From Tunturiibacter empetritectus (lineage in GTDB: Bacteria; Acidobacteriota; Terriglobia; Terriglobales; Acidobacteriaceae), in contig NZ_JACHDZ010000003.1 in the NCBI RefSeq assembly GCF_014201375.1, positions 310,001 to 374,000 of the forward strand: DNA of 64,000 bases, read 5' to 3'. The notes below the pieces were generated by a model, which did not search any database, was not told the DNA's origin, and was given only the letters and a program-made list of their open reading frames with translations. Both the position numbers and the translations under genes were made by a program. Below are positions 1 through 8,592 of the stretch, piece after piece (positions within the stretch are counted from its first letter, which is position 1; each line of letters starts with the position of its first letter).

Positions 1-622
1 GGACCTGCGGCTTTCCCTGCCAATAGGGCGAAGCCGAGATATTTAGAATCACCCGCTGCTGCCCCACAAGCTCCTTCGGCTGAGACTCCCAACGCCCCAT
101 CAGCTTCTCAACCGGATCGACCGGATACATCTGCCGCGGCCAGAATCCCTTGTCGTTCCAGGCATCCTCGCAGATCGTAATCGCCAGCGGTTCCCCGCCG
201 ACACAGACCAGCGCCTGCTCCGTCGCCGGCTCAAAGTATCTCTGCTCGTCGAAGACGTCGTAAAACGGCAGCAGCATCTTCTGCTGCACGAAGCTCACCC
301 TGCCCCCATCCATCAGTGCCGCGACGTTCCTCACCTGCTTACCCACGCTGGCCTTCGAAGCCATCACCGTCCCGCACAGAATCGCCGGTCGACCCGCAAC
401 AGCGGTCCAGCCTGCAAGCTCCGCGACCACCTGCTCCGCCCTCGCAATGAAGGAAGCCTTCTCAAGAAAGTCCGCCGGCGGATACCCACACACCGCCAGC
501 TCCGGAAAGACCACAAGGCCCACGCCCAACGCCTCGGCACGAGCCGCATATTCAAGAATCTTCTTCGCATTCCCGGCGAAGTCCCCCACCGTCGGGTTGA
601 TCTGGGCAAGCGCTATCTTCAC
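1..622 (-). CDS. nadE: Glutamine-dependent NAD+ synthetase, N-terminal (amidase) part, cut by window edge
   Basis: About 207 N-terminal residues are present; the rest lies left of the window. The visible part is a nitrilase-fold glutaminase that would supply ammonia to a C-terminal NAD+ synthase domain. It opens with KIALAQINPTVGDFAGN, typical of this enzyme. The amidase triad is readable: Glu in FPELAVCGYPP, Lys in QQKMLLPFYD and Cys in ITICEDAW. The start is GTG at 622; an in-frame TGA two codons upstream rules out an earlier start. The gene begins 16 bases after the sugar transferase stop on the same strand, so the two may be co-transcribed. A stand-alone carbon-nitrogen hydrolase is less likely. 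Confidence 0.88.
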   Translation of the reverse strand, partial: MKIALAQINPTVGDFAGNAKKILEYAARAEALGVGLVVFPELAVCGYPPADFLEKASFIARAEQVVAELAGWTAVAGRPAILCGTVMASKASVGKQVRNVAALMDGGRVSFVQQKMLLPFYDVFDEQRYFEPATEQALVCVGGEPLAITICEDAWNDKGFWPRQMYPVDPVEKLMGRWESQPKELVGQQRVILNISASPYWQGKPQV

Positions 623-638
623 CCTTCAAGTCTACCGC

Positions 639-2153
639 TTAGGAGCCTGTCCCGCTCAACACCACACCCACCGTGCGCGCCAGAATCCGAAGATCCATAA
701 TCAGACTCCAGTTCTCCACGTACGCCGTATCCAGCGAGATATAGCTATCGAACGAGGGATCCTGCCGGGCCTCCACCTGCCACAGCCCGGTAATGCCCGG
801 CAGCACATCCAGCCGCCGCAGATGTGCAAGATCGTACTGCTCCACCTCAGCCGCCATCGGAGGCCGCGGCCCCACCAGGCTCATATCGCCCTTCAGCACG
901 TTATAAAACTGCGGCAGCTCATCGAGAGAATACTTCCGCAACACCCTGCCTACCTTCGTAATCCGAGGATCCTTCTTGATCTTGAACAGCACGCTGTCGC
1001 GCTCGTTCATGTGTTCCAGATCGGCCTTCAACTTATCCGCGTTCTGCACCATCGTCCGAAACTTGTAGCAGGAAAACGCGCGGCCTTTTCGCCCAATCCG
1101 CTGCGCCTTATAAAAGATAGGCCCTGGAGAGTCCAGACGAATCGCAACCGCGATCGCCAGCATCACCGGTGAAGTCAACACCAGCCCAATCACTGAAACT
1201 GTCGTATCCAACACCCGCTTCAGCAAAAATCCGCCGATCGGAAAATCTCTGCGGTGCAGCGGAATCGTCGGAAACTGACCGACATATTCGACCTTTGCAT
1301 TCCACGCCAGGCCGTCATACATATCCGGAACCACACGGACATCGATGCCGGCGATACGAGCCTCTTCCACCATGCGGATCACCATCTTCTCCTCCGCCGG
1401 AACAGAAAAGAATATCTCATCCACAAACAACGATCGTGCCAGCGACAGGCAGTTCCTCGCATCGCCGATCACATCCGCATTGCCTGACTCCGCCTCACGC
1501 TCGGTCAACGCCACAAAGCCCTTGAATCGAAACCCCAGATGCTGCAGCGTGTCGATATGGTTCCTCAGCGCGTGCCCCACGCGCCCTGCGCCCACAATCA
1601 AGACATTCCGCGTCTCAATACCTGCTCGGAATCGCCGATAGACCATCCTCCGCCACAACGCGCGCCGCAGGCACAGCAGCACCGTCGTAAACACCACCAT
1701 CAACCCAACCACGATTCGCGAGATCGCCTCCCCGCTCGACAGGTAAAGCGTCCCGCACAGAAGCAGGCCCGAGGTCAGCGATGCCTGAATCGTCATCCTC
1801 TGTTCATGCAATCCGCTATGGTGCTGAATCGTCCCATACAGCCCATACGACCGCGTAAAGAAGATCAGACAGATTCCATACCAGCCAATATAAAAAAACA
1901 GAAGGTTCGGGGAGGATCGGATCAGATGCGGGACCACATGCAGCGCAGGCACATCCGCGGGCGTCGCCACACGGAACCTTAGAGCTACAACAGCCGCAAT
2001 CACCACGGTCAGCAGGTCCAGCGATGCCCACACCGTGCTCGTGATCGACGGCCTGCGGAAGACCCCGTCGCCGGCCCTTGACGCCCGTCTTCCATTCCCA
2101 GCGTATTTTCTCTCTGAAACGATGACCTGCTGCAGATAATCCGGTGTCGCCAT
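639..2153 (-). CDS. Polyprenyl-phosphate sugar-1-phosphate transferase (exopolysaccharide priming glycosyltransferase)
   Basis: A 504-residue WbaP/EpsE-type enzyme that would transfer a sugar phosphate to undecaprenyl phosphate to start exopolysaccharide or capsule repeat synthesis at the inner membrane. Hydrophobic segments fill residues 40-165. A nucleotide-binding-like domain with GAGRVGHA follows near 188. The catalytic sugar-transferase domain runs from about 310 to the end, with a membrane helix at 314-340, PGPIFYKAQRIGRKG, KFRTM near 364, DELPQFYNVLKGDMSLVGPRP near 411, and GITGLWQ. Length and domain order are normal for the family. No other polysaccharide genes are adjacent. nadE follows 16 bases downstream. 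Confidence 0.93.
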   Translation of the reverse strand: MATPDYLQQVIVSERKYAGNGRRASRAGDGVFRRPSITSTVWASLDLLTVVIAAVVALRFRVATPADVPALHVVPHLIRSSPNLLFFYIGWYGICLIFFTRSYGLYGTIQHHSGLHEQRMTIQASLTSGLLLCGTLYLSSGEAISRIVVGLMVVFTTVLLCLRRALWRRMVYRRFRAGIETRNVLIVGAGRVGHALRNHIDTLQHLGFRFKGFVALTEREAESGNADVIGDARNCLSLARSLFVDEIFFSVPAEEKMVIRMVEEARIAGIDVRVVPDMYDGLAWNAKVEYVGQFPTIPLHRRDFPIGGFLLKRVLDTTVSVIGLVLTSPVMLAIAVAIRLDSPGPIFYKAQRIGRKGRAFSCYKFRTMVQNADKLKADLEHMNERDSVLFKIKKDPRITKVGRVLRKYSLDELPQFYNVLKGDMSLVGPRPPMAAEVEQYDLAHLRRLDVLPGITGLWQVEARQDPSFDSYISLDTAYVENWSLIMDLRILARTVGVVLSGTGS

Positions 2154-2411
2154 AGCGAACGCCTTTCAACTCAAATAATCCCAGGGCCTTGTAGTCGATA
2201 GGATGCCCAAAGTTGAAGCTCAGGGGTACCGTCGATAAAAAAACACGCGAAATAATACAGCGCTGCGGGTCATTGAAAATTTTGGCTGCTATCTGGAGCA
2301 TACGTCTCAGACCGGGGCTTGGCAACAGATACTGCAACAGTTTGCAGAACACCTATAACACCTTCATGGGAGTCGCTTTAACGGAGCCGCGCCTTGCCTC
2401 ATGCCATAACC

Positions 2412-3341
2412 CTAGACCGGAGTAACCAACTCATCCAGCGCCAGAAACTCTTGAAGTATCGGATCCTGACTGCGTTCCATCTCTTCCATCGTTCCGAAGA
2501 AAATCGCTTTGCCTGCGCTCAAAAACACCACTCTATCCGCCAGCTTCTTCGCCAGCCGCATGTCGTGAGTGACCACAATGCTGGTGAGATGCAGCTGTTG
2601 CTTCAACCGTTCAATTAAATCTCCGAGAAGATGTGCCATCAGCGGGTCCACCATTGTCGTCGGCTCGTCATACAGCACCGCCTCCGGCTGCGACGCCAAC
2701 GCCCGCGCAATTGCAACCGACCGCTTCATCCCCGTCGACAGGTCGGACGGCAGCAGGCCCTCCATCCCCGCGACCCCCACCATCTCCAGCAGCCCCTTCA
2801 CCACCTGCAGAATCTGGTCCTCTGCCATCTCCCCGCGCTCCCGCATCGGAAACGCAACGTTCTCTCCCACCGTAATCGAGTCGAACAGCGCTCCGTTCTG
2901 AAAGACCATCGTCACCTTGCGGCGAATCTCCTGTAACTCCCTCTCCCCAAAGCCACAGATATTCTCCCCCGCAACCTTGATCATTCCCTTATCCGGCTTC
3001 AAAAAACCCAGCAACATCTGCAGCGAAACCGACTTGCCCACGCCGCTTCGTCCCAGGATGCACAGCGTCTCCCCCGGCAGCACATAGAAACTCACATCCT
3101 CCAGCACCACAAACTCGCCGAACGACTTGTACACATGTTCAAACGAGATGTAGGGCCCAGGCTTGTTCTTCACATCCGGCACTGCCTCGGCAGCAGCCTC
3201 ATTCTGCTCCGCCGCCTGCTGGATAAAATCTCCCACCTCCGCCGACACATCCTCCGAGACACTCTCAATCAGCGGAGTATCCGCGGTCACCTCGGGCTGC
3301 TGTTCCTCGATCTTGTCTTCCTTGTCATCCCGCTCTGCCAT
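2412..3341 (-). CDS. ABC transporter ATP-binding protein, Mla/Ttg2A type
   Basis: A 309-residue cytoplasmic ATPase of the family that drives phospholipid or organic-solvent trafficking (MlaF/Ttg2A). From the ATG at 3341: an acidic extension of about 60 residues, Walker A GRSGVGKS at 97-104, Q-loop FQNGALFDSITV, signature LSTGMKR at 201-207, Walker B VLYDEP near 222, and H-loop VTHD near 257. The third signature residue is Thr where the family usually has Gly (LSGGM). A TTG at 3368 would add nine residues, but the ATG has a better spaced GGGAG. No MlaE permease or MlaD partner lies beside it, so the permease must be elsewhere. Confidence 0.85.
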   Translation of the reverse strand: MAERDDKEDKIEEQQPEVTADTPLIESVSEDVSAEVGDFIQQAAEQNEAAAEAVPDVKNKPGPYISFEHVYKSFGEFVVLEDVSFYVLPGETLCILGRSGVGKSVSLQMLLGFLKPDKGMIKVAGENICGFGERELQEIRRKVTMVFQNGALFDSITVGENVAFPMRERGEMAEDQILQVVKGLLEMVGVAGMEGLLPSDLSTGMKRSVAIARALASQPEAVLYDEPTTMVDPLMAHLLGDLIERLKQQLHLTSIVVTHDMRLAKKLADRVVFLSAGKAIFFGTMEEMERSQDPILQEFLALDELVTPV

Positions 3342-3410
3342 CTCAGCGACTCCCACCAACCAAATCAAGACACAAATCTAGCCTAACCCATCGCCCCGCT
3401 ATGTATCCCG

Positions 3411-4145
3411 CTATGTATCCAACGCATCGACATGCCGCTCCGCCTCGACAAACTCCTCCGGCGTATTCAAATTCGCAAACCACAGATGCTTCGCCGCCTG
3501 TTGCGCCTCCGTCAGCATCTCCCATCTCTCAAGATCGTCGTTCCCCGGTCCGGGATAAACGGAAACTGACGACTCTTCTCCCCACGGCAAGTTGAAAAAC
3601 ACTTGATGCAACGGCAATCGTTGTCTCTCTGCCAGTTCCTCCCCTGCGTTCTCAAGCACAGGAAAGACCTTGTACTGGCCCCGCTCGACCGCTTCGTAGA
3701 CAAACGGTGCAACGTCTCGATGCAGCAAACAAAACAACGGCTGCGGTGTCCCAAACACCGTAAACAACGCCACCCTCGTACCTCTTATCTTCGAGAGGAC
3801 ACCACTGAAAGCAATAAAAGAGGATAAAAGCACCGAAGGAAAGAACGGCATGTCCACTGGCATATAGAGATTCCACTCATGCCTCGAATGCCTGAATGAC
3901 GCCTCGATGCCTCCGATCGGTCCACATCCCGGGTGCAGATCTCGAACCAGTGGCGCAAATCGCTCCAATGCAGGATCGTTACCGAGAATACTTACCTCCG
4001 CGCACACACGTCGCAGCTTCGTCGTCGCATGAAGCGCAAGCGTCTTTCCCGCCAGTTCCAGCAGCGCCTTATCGCTTCCCATCCGCGAACTCTTCCCGCC
4101 GGCCAGCACATAGCCCCCTACGGGAGGGAGGTCTTCCCGCTGCAT
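3411..4145 (-). CDS. mobA: Molybdenum cofactor guanylyltransferase
   Basis: A 244-residue nucleotidyltransferase that would attach GMP to molybdopterin to make the guanine dinucleotide form of the molybdenum cofactor. The N-terminal LAGGKSSRMGSDK (residues 14-26) is the MobA nucleotide-binding signature. HPGCGPIGGI at 71-80 and PVDMP at 96-100, holding the metal-binding Asp, match the family. The C-terminal part is longer than the roughly 200 residues usual for MobA and ends in WFANLNTPEEF, a common MobA ending. Its ATG shares one base with the stop of the upstream peptidase (TGATG), so translation is probably coupled. No other molybdopterin genes are in the window. Confidence 0.9.
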   Translation of the reverse strand: MQREDLPPVGGYVLAGGKSSRMGSDKALLELAGKTLALHATTKLRRVCAEVSILGNDPALERFAPLVRDLHPGCGPIGGIEASFRHSRHEWNLYMPVDMPFFPSVLLSSFIAFSGVLSKIRGTRVALFTVFGTPQPLFCLLHRDVAPFVYEAVERGQYKVFPVLENAGEELAERQRLPLHQVFFNLPWGEESSVSVYPGPGNDDLERWEMLTEAQQAAKHLWFANLNTPEEFVEAERHVDALDT

Positions 4146-5560
4146 CAGGCGCCCACACCACTCAAAAACCGCACAATCGACTCGATCCCGCGATGAAAGT
4201 TCGCTAGATGAAACTTCTCGTTCGGAGCATGAAGATTGTCATCCGGCAGCCCGAATCCCATCATCACCGTCGGCACCTTCAGCTCCCGCACAAAGTCGCC
4301 CACTATCGGAATCGACCCGCCCCCCCGCACAAACACCGTCTCCTTGCCGAACACCTCACGCATCGCCTCAGTCGCAGCCTTCACGTAAGAGTTATCCGTG
4401 CTCACCACAATCGGATCGCCCGCATGAATCAACCGCACCTCCAACGCAACTCCCTTCGGCGCAATCGACTCCACATAGGCCTTGTACTTCCGAAAGCTCT
4501 CCGCCGGCGTCATATCCGGCACCAGCCGCATGCTCACCTTCGCCACGGCCTTCGCGGGGATCACCGTCTTAGCGCCCACTCCAACGAACCCACCCGGCAT
4601 CCCATGTACGTCGAGCGTCGGCCTCGCCCACGTCCGCTCCTGCACACTCAACCCAGGCTCGCCCGTCAACACACTCGACCCAACCTCGGTAGCGCAATAG
4701 TGTTCTTCATCAAACGGCAGCGCCTTCCACGCCTTCAACTCATCCGCCGTCGGCTTCTGCACCTCGTCATAAAATCCCGGAATCAAAATCTTTCCATTCT
4801 CATCCTTCAACTTCGCAATCACCTGCGCCAGCGCGACAAACGGATTCGGAGCCGCCCCGCCATACATCCCCGAGTGCAGATCCGTCTTCGCCCCGCGAGC
4901 TTCGATCTCGGTATAGATCATCCCGCGCAACCCCACGCACAGCGTCGGCAGCTCCGGCGCAAACATCTCCGTATCGCTCACCAGCGCCACATCCGCCTTC
5001 AGCTGATCGCCATGCTCCCGCACAAACGCAGCGATCCCCTCGCCCCCAACCTCTTCCTCGCCCTCAACGATCACCCGCACATTTACCGGCAGCGTCCCAC
5101 CGCCCGCCGCCATCAGCGACTCCAGCGCCTTCACATGCATCCACATCTGCCCCTTGTCATCCACCGCACCGCGAGCATAGATATTCCCATCTCTCTCTGT
5201 AGGCTCAAAGGGTGGCGACTTCCACTCATCCAGAGGCTCCGCCGGCTGCACATCGTAGTGTCCGTAACAAAGCACCGTAGGTTTGGCCTTCCCATCCGCT
5301 GCCGGAGCCGCATGCAGCCAGTCCGCATACACCAGCGGATGCCCCTTCCGCCCCGCGGTACTCGTCTCAATCAGACGAACGTTCTCCATCCCAATCCTCT
5401 TCAGCTCCGCCGCAACAAACTCCGCAGCCCGCCGCACATCCCCCGCATGCTCAGGAGCCGTAGACACCGAAGGAATCCGCAGCAGCGCCTTCAGCTCCTC
5501 GACAAAACGCCCCTTGTTCTCCCGCCCAAACGCAACCGCCGTCATCATCTTCATCGTCAC
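4145..5560 (-). CDS. M20 family dipeptidase / zinc metallopeptidase
   Basis: A 471-residue cytosolic di-zinc peptidase of the M20 (CNDP/PepV-like) group, expected to cleave dipeptides or remove amino-acid residues. Metal and catalytic residues are visible: HYDVQP (His101, Asp103), the bridging Asp in GAVDDKGQ near 134, EGEEEVGG near 166 with the catalytic Glu, Asp196 in SDTEM, and a C-terminal His in DDNLHAPNEKF. A dimerisation insert lies between. The start is GTG at 5560; in-frame ATGs follow at 5554, 5548 and 5545 and the first codon is uncertain because no strong ribosome site is seen. It overlaps mobA by one base. Confidence 0.92.
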   Translation of the reverse strand: MTMKMMTAVAFGRENKGRFVEELKALLRIPSVSTAPEHAGDVRRAAEFVAAELKRIGMENVRLIETSTAGRKGHPLVYADWLHAAPAADGKAKPTVLCYGHYDVQPAEPLDEWKSPPFEPTERDGNIYARGAVDDKGQMWMHVKALESLMAAGGGTLPVNVRVIVEGEEEVGGEGIAAFVREHGDQLKADVALVSDTEMFAPELPTLCVGLRGMIYTEIEARGAKTDLHSGMYGGAAPNPFVALAQVIAKLKDENGKILIPGFYDEVQKPTADELKAWKALPFDEEHYCATEVGSSVLTGEPGLSVQERTWARPTLDVHGMPGGFVGVGAKTVIPAKAVAKVSMRLVPDMTPAESFRKYKAYVESIAPKGVALEVRLIHAGDPIVVSTDNSYVKAATEAMREVFGKETVFVRGGGSIPIVGDFVRELKVPTVMMGFGLPDDNLHAPNEKFHLANFHRGIESIVRFLSGVGA

Positions 5561-5703
5561 CGATTCACTCCTGGACCATTCTCACGCCGGCAAAATCTGT
5601 GCCCGGCAAAACACAAGTATATGTCCGCTCCACCCGGCGACAATCATTCCCCTTGCATCTCATCCCTCACAAAGCGTAATTAATGCGGGCTGAGGAAAAC
5701 ACC

Positions 5704-6111
5704 ATGACCACCTCCCTCAAAGACGGCACCATGATCGACAAACTGGCGCAGTTCGACCTCCATCAGGAGATTGCCGACGCCGAACAGAAGAAGCCCTGGC
5801 AATCCGGCCACTACGCCAAGACCCTCTTCAAGAAACACGACCTCCGAGTCGTCCTCATCGTCATGGAGAACGCCGCCCGAATGAAGGAGCATCACGCAGA
5901 CGGAACCCTCTCCGTCCAGGTTCTCAAAGGGCAGATACGCTTCTCCGTTCACAGCAAGCCTCACGACCTCAAAGCCGGAGACCTCATCACTCTCAGCGCC
6001 TCCATCCGCCACGAAGTAGAAGCCCTTCAGGACTCCGCCTTCCTCCTCACCATCTCCTGGCCCAGCAACCAGGATCTGCTGGCAATGAAGCATCGCGGCT
6101 ACGGCACCTAG
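5704..6111 (+). CDS. Cupin-domain protein
   Basis: A 135-residue single-domain cupin with no signal peptide. The first metal motif region reads EHHADGTLSVQVLKGQ and the second GDLITLSASIRHEVEAL, so a small-molecule binding or regulatory role is likely; the ligand cannot be told. The ATG at 5704 is preferred over an ATG at 5683 because GAGG sits eight bases before it. The gene is alone, divergent from the M20 peptidase with 140 bases between them. Confidence 0.8.
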   Translation: MTTSLKDGTMIDKLAQFDLHQEIADAEQKKPWQSGHYAKTLFKKHDLRVVLIVMENAARMKEHHADGTLSVQVLKGQIRFSVHSKPHDLKAGDLITLSASIRHEVEALQDSAFLLTISWPSNQDLLAMKHRGYGT

Positions 6112-6249
6112 CGTCGTTGTCTCTGAAACACGCATGATGTCCTGTCTGAAAGAAGCACCATCACTCTTACAGATCGGCGCTTCCTTATCGCCGCACAGAA
6201 AATTCTTATCTTCCTCGCAAAACGGCGCGCGGCGGCGAACAATAAGCAC

Positions 6250-7047
6250 ATGAGCGCCCAACCCTCCGGCCAAACCTGGAACACCGAAGCCTACGCCGCC
6301 AACGGCCGCTTCGTCGCCACCCTTGCCTCCGACGTCGTCGCTCTCCTCGCCCCCCAATCCGGCGAGCACATCCTCGATCTCGGCTGCGGCGACGGCGCCC
6401 TCACCGAACAACTCGCCGCCACCGGCGCCATCCTCACCGGCGTCGACGCCTCACCCACCATGCTCGCAGCCGCCCGTCAACGCAACCTCCACAGCGCAGT
6501 CAAATTCAACGTCGAGCACCACGACGCCACCGCACTCCCCTACCACAACCAGTTCGACGCCGTCTTCTCCAACGCCGCCCTCCACTGGATCACCGGCATC
6601 TCCGGCCATCAGGCCGCGCTCGCCGGCGTTCACCGCGCCCTTCGCATCACAAATCCACAGGCCCGCTTCGTCGTCGAGATGGGCGGCCACGGCAACGTCG
6701 CCGCCATCCGCACCGCACTCCAGGCCACTCTCGCGCCCTTCCACATCGACGCCGAAGCCACCGCCGCCAGCTTCTTTCCCTCACCAGTGCTCTATCGCCG
6801 TCTCCTCGAATCCGCCGGCTTCACCGTCCAATCCATCGCGCTCATCCCTCGCCCCACGCCGCTCCCCAACGGCATGGAGTCCTGGCTCAACACCTTCCGC
6901 AACGGTGTCCTCGACCGCCTCAATCCACACGATCGCGCAGCCGCCATCACCAGCATCATCGCCCTGCTCAAACCCATCCTCCGCGACGCCGACGGCAACT
7001 GGGTCGCCGACTACGTTCGCCTCCGCTTCCACGCCACCCTCCGCTAA
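6250..7047 (+). CDS. Class I SAM-dependent methyltransferase, trans-aconitate methyltransferase-like
   Basis: A 265-residue soluble methyltransferase. The SAM-binding motif I is ILDLGCGDGALTEQL at residues 41-55, followed by the acidic loop GVDASPTML and the motif FDAVFSNAALHWI, which is characteristic of the Tam (trans-aconitate 2-methyltransferase) group. The C-terminal third holds a helical cap and ends in DYVRLRFHATL. The substrate is not proven; other acceptors are known for this fold. Base composition matches the genome, and the gene stands alone between the cupin and an exported protein. Confidence 0.82.
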   Translation: MSAQPSGQTWNTEAYAANGRFVATLASDVVALLAPQSGEHILDLGCGDGALTEQLAATGAILTGVDASPTMLAAARQRNLHSAVKFNVEHHDATALPYHNQFDAVFSNAALHWITGISGHQAALAGVHRALRITNPQARFVVEMGGHGNVAAIRTALQATLAPFHIDAEATAASFFPSPVLYRRLLESAGFTVQSIALIPRPTPLPNGMESWLNTFRNGVLDRLNPHDRAAAITSIIALLKPILRDADGNWVADYVRLRFHATLR

Positions 7048-7201
7048 GCGCCACAATCCCAAAGCAAATTTCAACGGAAAGCCCGCATCTAACTTCAATA
7101 GCTCGCCGCCTCTGTGCCTGAGAATCAATTAAAAGTCGATGAATCATCTCAGGCAGACCAAACATCATACTTTTACGTCTAATGAAATAACTAACTACCC
7201 A

Positions 7202-8032
7202 ATGCCTATGAAAATAAAATCAGGTCACTCCCTCTGCGCCACCAATTTGTTCCTGTCACTGTATCTTTTCTGCGGCAACGCAGGGGCACAGAACAGACTG
7301 AACTCCCTCTCGGATAAGCCAGCCACTCTCAAAACAGTCAGTGCCGACACCACCTCATCGTCCTCGCTCGACAACTCCGACCTTCCCGACGCTCCTCAGG
7401 CACCTATCTCAGGCCCGGTCGCAGTGCAGGAAGGCGTTCAGACCAAGCGCATCCTCGGCATCTTTCCAAACTTCCGCGCTGTCAGCGCCAACACCCATCT
7501 CCCACCCCAAACGGTCCTGGAAAAGTTCAAAACTGCCTCGCAGGACAGCTTTGACTACTCCTCCATCTTTCTTCCTGCAGCAGTCGCCGGCATCAATCAG
7601 GCAACAAACTCAACTCCCGAGTTTCGTCAAGGTGCTGCCGGCTACGGACGCTACTATTGGCACGCCTTCGTCGATCAGGCCGTGGAAAACTACACCGTCG
7701 AGGCCATCTTCCCCGTCGTCTTCCGCCAGGACAACCGCTACTACACCTTGGGACACGGCGGTTTCATGAAGCGCGCCGGCTACTCTCTAAGCCGCGTCGT
7801 CATTACACGCAACGACGCTGGAAATGACACCTTCAACATCAGCGAGATCGTCGGCGCAGGAGCTGGCGCCGGACTCTCCAACCTTTACTATCCCTCGAGA
7901 GAACGTACCCTCGGCAACACCGTCAGCAAGTGGGGGTCAAACGTCGGTATCGACGCCGGCACCTTCCTCTTTCACGAGTTCTGGCCCGACATCAACCACA
8001 AACTATTCCACGGCAAACAACCCAGCCAGTAA
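7202..8032 (+). CDS. Exported protein of unknown function
   Basis: I do not recognise the family. From the ATG at 7202 the product is 276 residues and starts with a basic stretch and a hydrophobic core (LFLSLYLFCGNAGAQ), a good Sec signal peptide cleaved near GAQ. A low-complexity Ser/Thr/Pro-rich linker follows, then a conserved-looking core with GIFPNFRAV, FRQDNRYYTLGHGG and FLFHEFWPDI. The alternation of aromatic and polar residues would suit an outer-membrane or periplasmic protein. An ATG at 7139 would precede the signal with 21 unlikely residues. The upstream 90 bases are AT-rich and probably hold the promoter. Confidence 0.75.
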   Translation: MPMKIKSGHSLCATNLFLSLYLFCGNAGAQNRLNSLSDKPATLKTVSADTTSSSSLDNSDLPDAPQAPISGPVAVQEGVQTKRILGIFPNFRAVSANTHLPPQTVLEKFKTASQDSFDYSSIFLPAAVAGINQATNSTPEFRQGAAGYGRYYWHAFVDQAVENYTVEAIFPVVFRQDNRYYTLGHGGFMKRAGYSLSRVVITRNDAGNDTFNISEIVGAGAGAGLSNLYYPSRERTLGNTVSKWGSNVGIDAGTFLFHEFWPDINHKLFHGKQPSQ

Positions 8033-8038
8033 AACATC

Positions 8039-8062
8039 GGCCTGCCTTCCCCACGGCAGGCC
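8039..8062. terminator. Hairpin between convergent genes
   Basis: A perfect 8-bp stem, GGCCTGCC (8039-8046) with GGCAGGCC (8055-8062), around an 8-base loop. It begins seven bases after the exported-protein stop and lies just before the MarR stop on the other strand, so it could end both transcripts. A U-tract is weak in either direction. Confidence 0.5.
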
Positions 8063-8084
8063 GTCCTGGTTCTCTCCTCAGAAC

Positions 8085-8555
8085 CTACCGGCCGTCCGAC
8101 TCCGGCCCAAGATTCGCAAGGCACTGCTCCAGCACCCCATTCAAAGCCTCGATCGAACCCTCCGCCACCCCCCGCCACAGCTTCCCTTCGATCTCCTTCA
8201 CCATCTTTTCCGCCGTCTGAAGCAGCTCTTCCCCCTCAGCAGTCAGCTGCGCCGTAAGAATCCGGTCATTCCCCCGCCCTTTATTCCGTACAATCCATCC
8301 GTCTCTCTCCAGCCCCGTCAGCAGCGACTGCGCCGACTGCGGCGTCATGTAGCACAACCGCGACAGCTGAGCCCCAGACGCCCCCGGCTGCTCCCGAATC
8401 GTCTTCAGAATGTGCAGCTGCGCCGTCGTCACGCCATGTGGCCGCAGCGCCTCATCCATCTGACTGCGGAAGTGGATCAGGATGCGCTTCATCATCTGCG
8501 CCGCCCGCCGTCTCTCCGCCTGTCGTTTCGTACCGTTAGAATTTAAAGAAACCAT
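8085..8555 (-). CDS. MarR-family transcriptional regulator
   Basis: A 156-residue winged-helix repressor of the MarR family, which usually represses an adjacent efflux gene until a phenolic or drug ligand binds. The winged-helix core reads GVTTAQLHILKTIREQPG, GAQLSRLCYMTPQSAQSLL (recognition helix) and GLERDGWIVR with the wing NKGRGNDRI. It is divergent from a DHA2 drug transporter and its own ATG (8555-8553) lies inside a 41-bp palindrome, so autoregulation together with the pump is the natural reading. Dimerisation helices at both ends are present and the length is normal. Confidence 0.92.
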   Translation of the reverse strand: MVSLNSNGTKRQAERRRAAQMMKRILIHFRSQMDEALRPHGVTTAQLHILKTIREQPGASGAQLSRLCYMTPQSAQSLLTGLERDGWIVRNKGRGNDRILTAQLTAEGEELLQTAEKMVKEIEGKLWRGVAEGSIEALNGVLEQCLANLGPESDGR

Positions 8556-8592
8556 ATCAGTCTCCTGATATCATATCAGGAGACTGATATGG
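8552..8592. promoter_or_regulatory. 41-bp perfect palindrome spanning both divergent starts (probable MarR operator)
   Basis: Two 20-base arms (8552-8571 and 8573-8592) are exact reverse complements around one central base at 8572. Each arm contains CATATCAGTCTCCTGATAT, so each strand shows AGGAG six bases before ATG. Both gene starts therefore lie inside the palindrome: ATG 8589-8591 for the transporter and ATG 8555-8553 for the regulator. Palindromes bound by MarR dimers are typical between such genes, but overlap with both ribosome sites is unusual. Confidence 0.85.
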
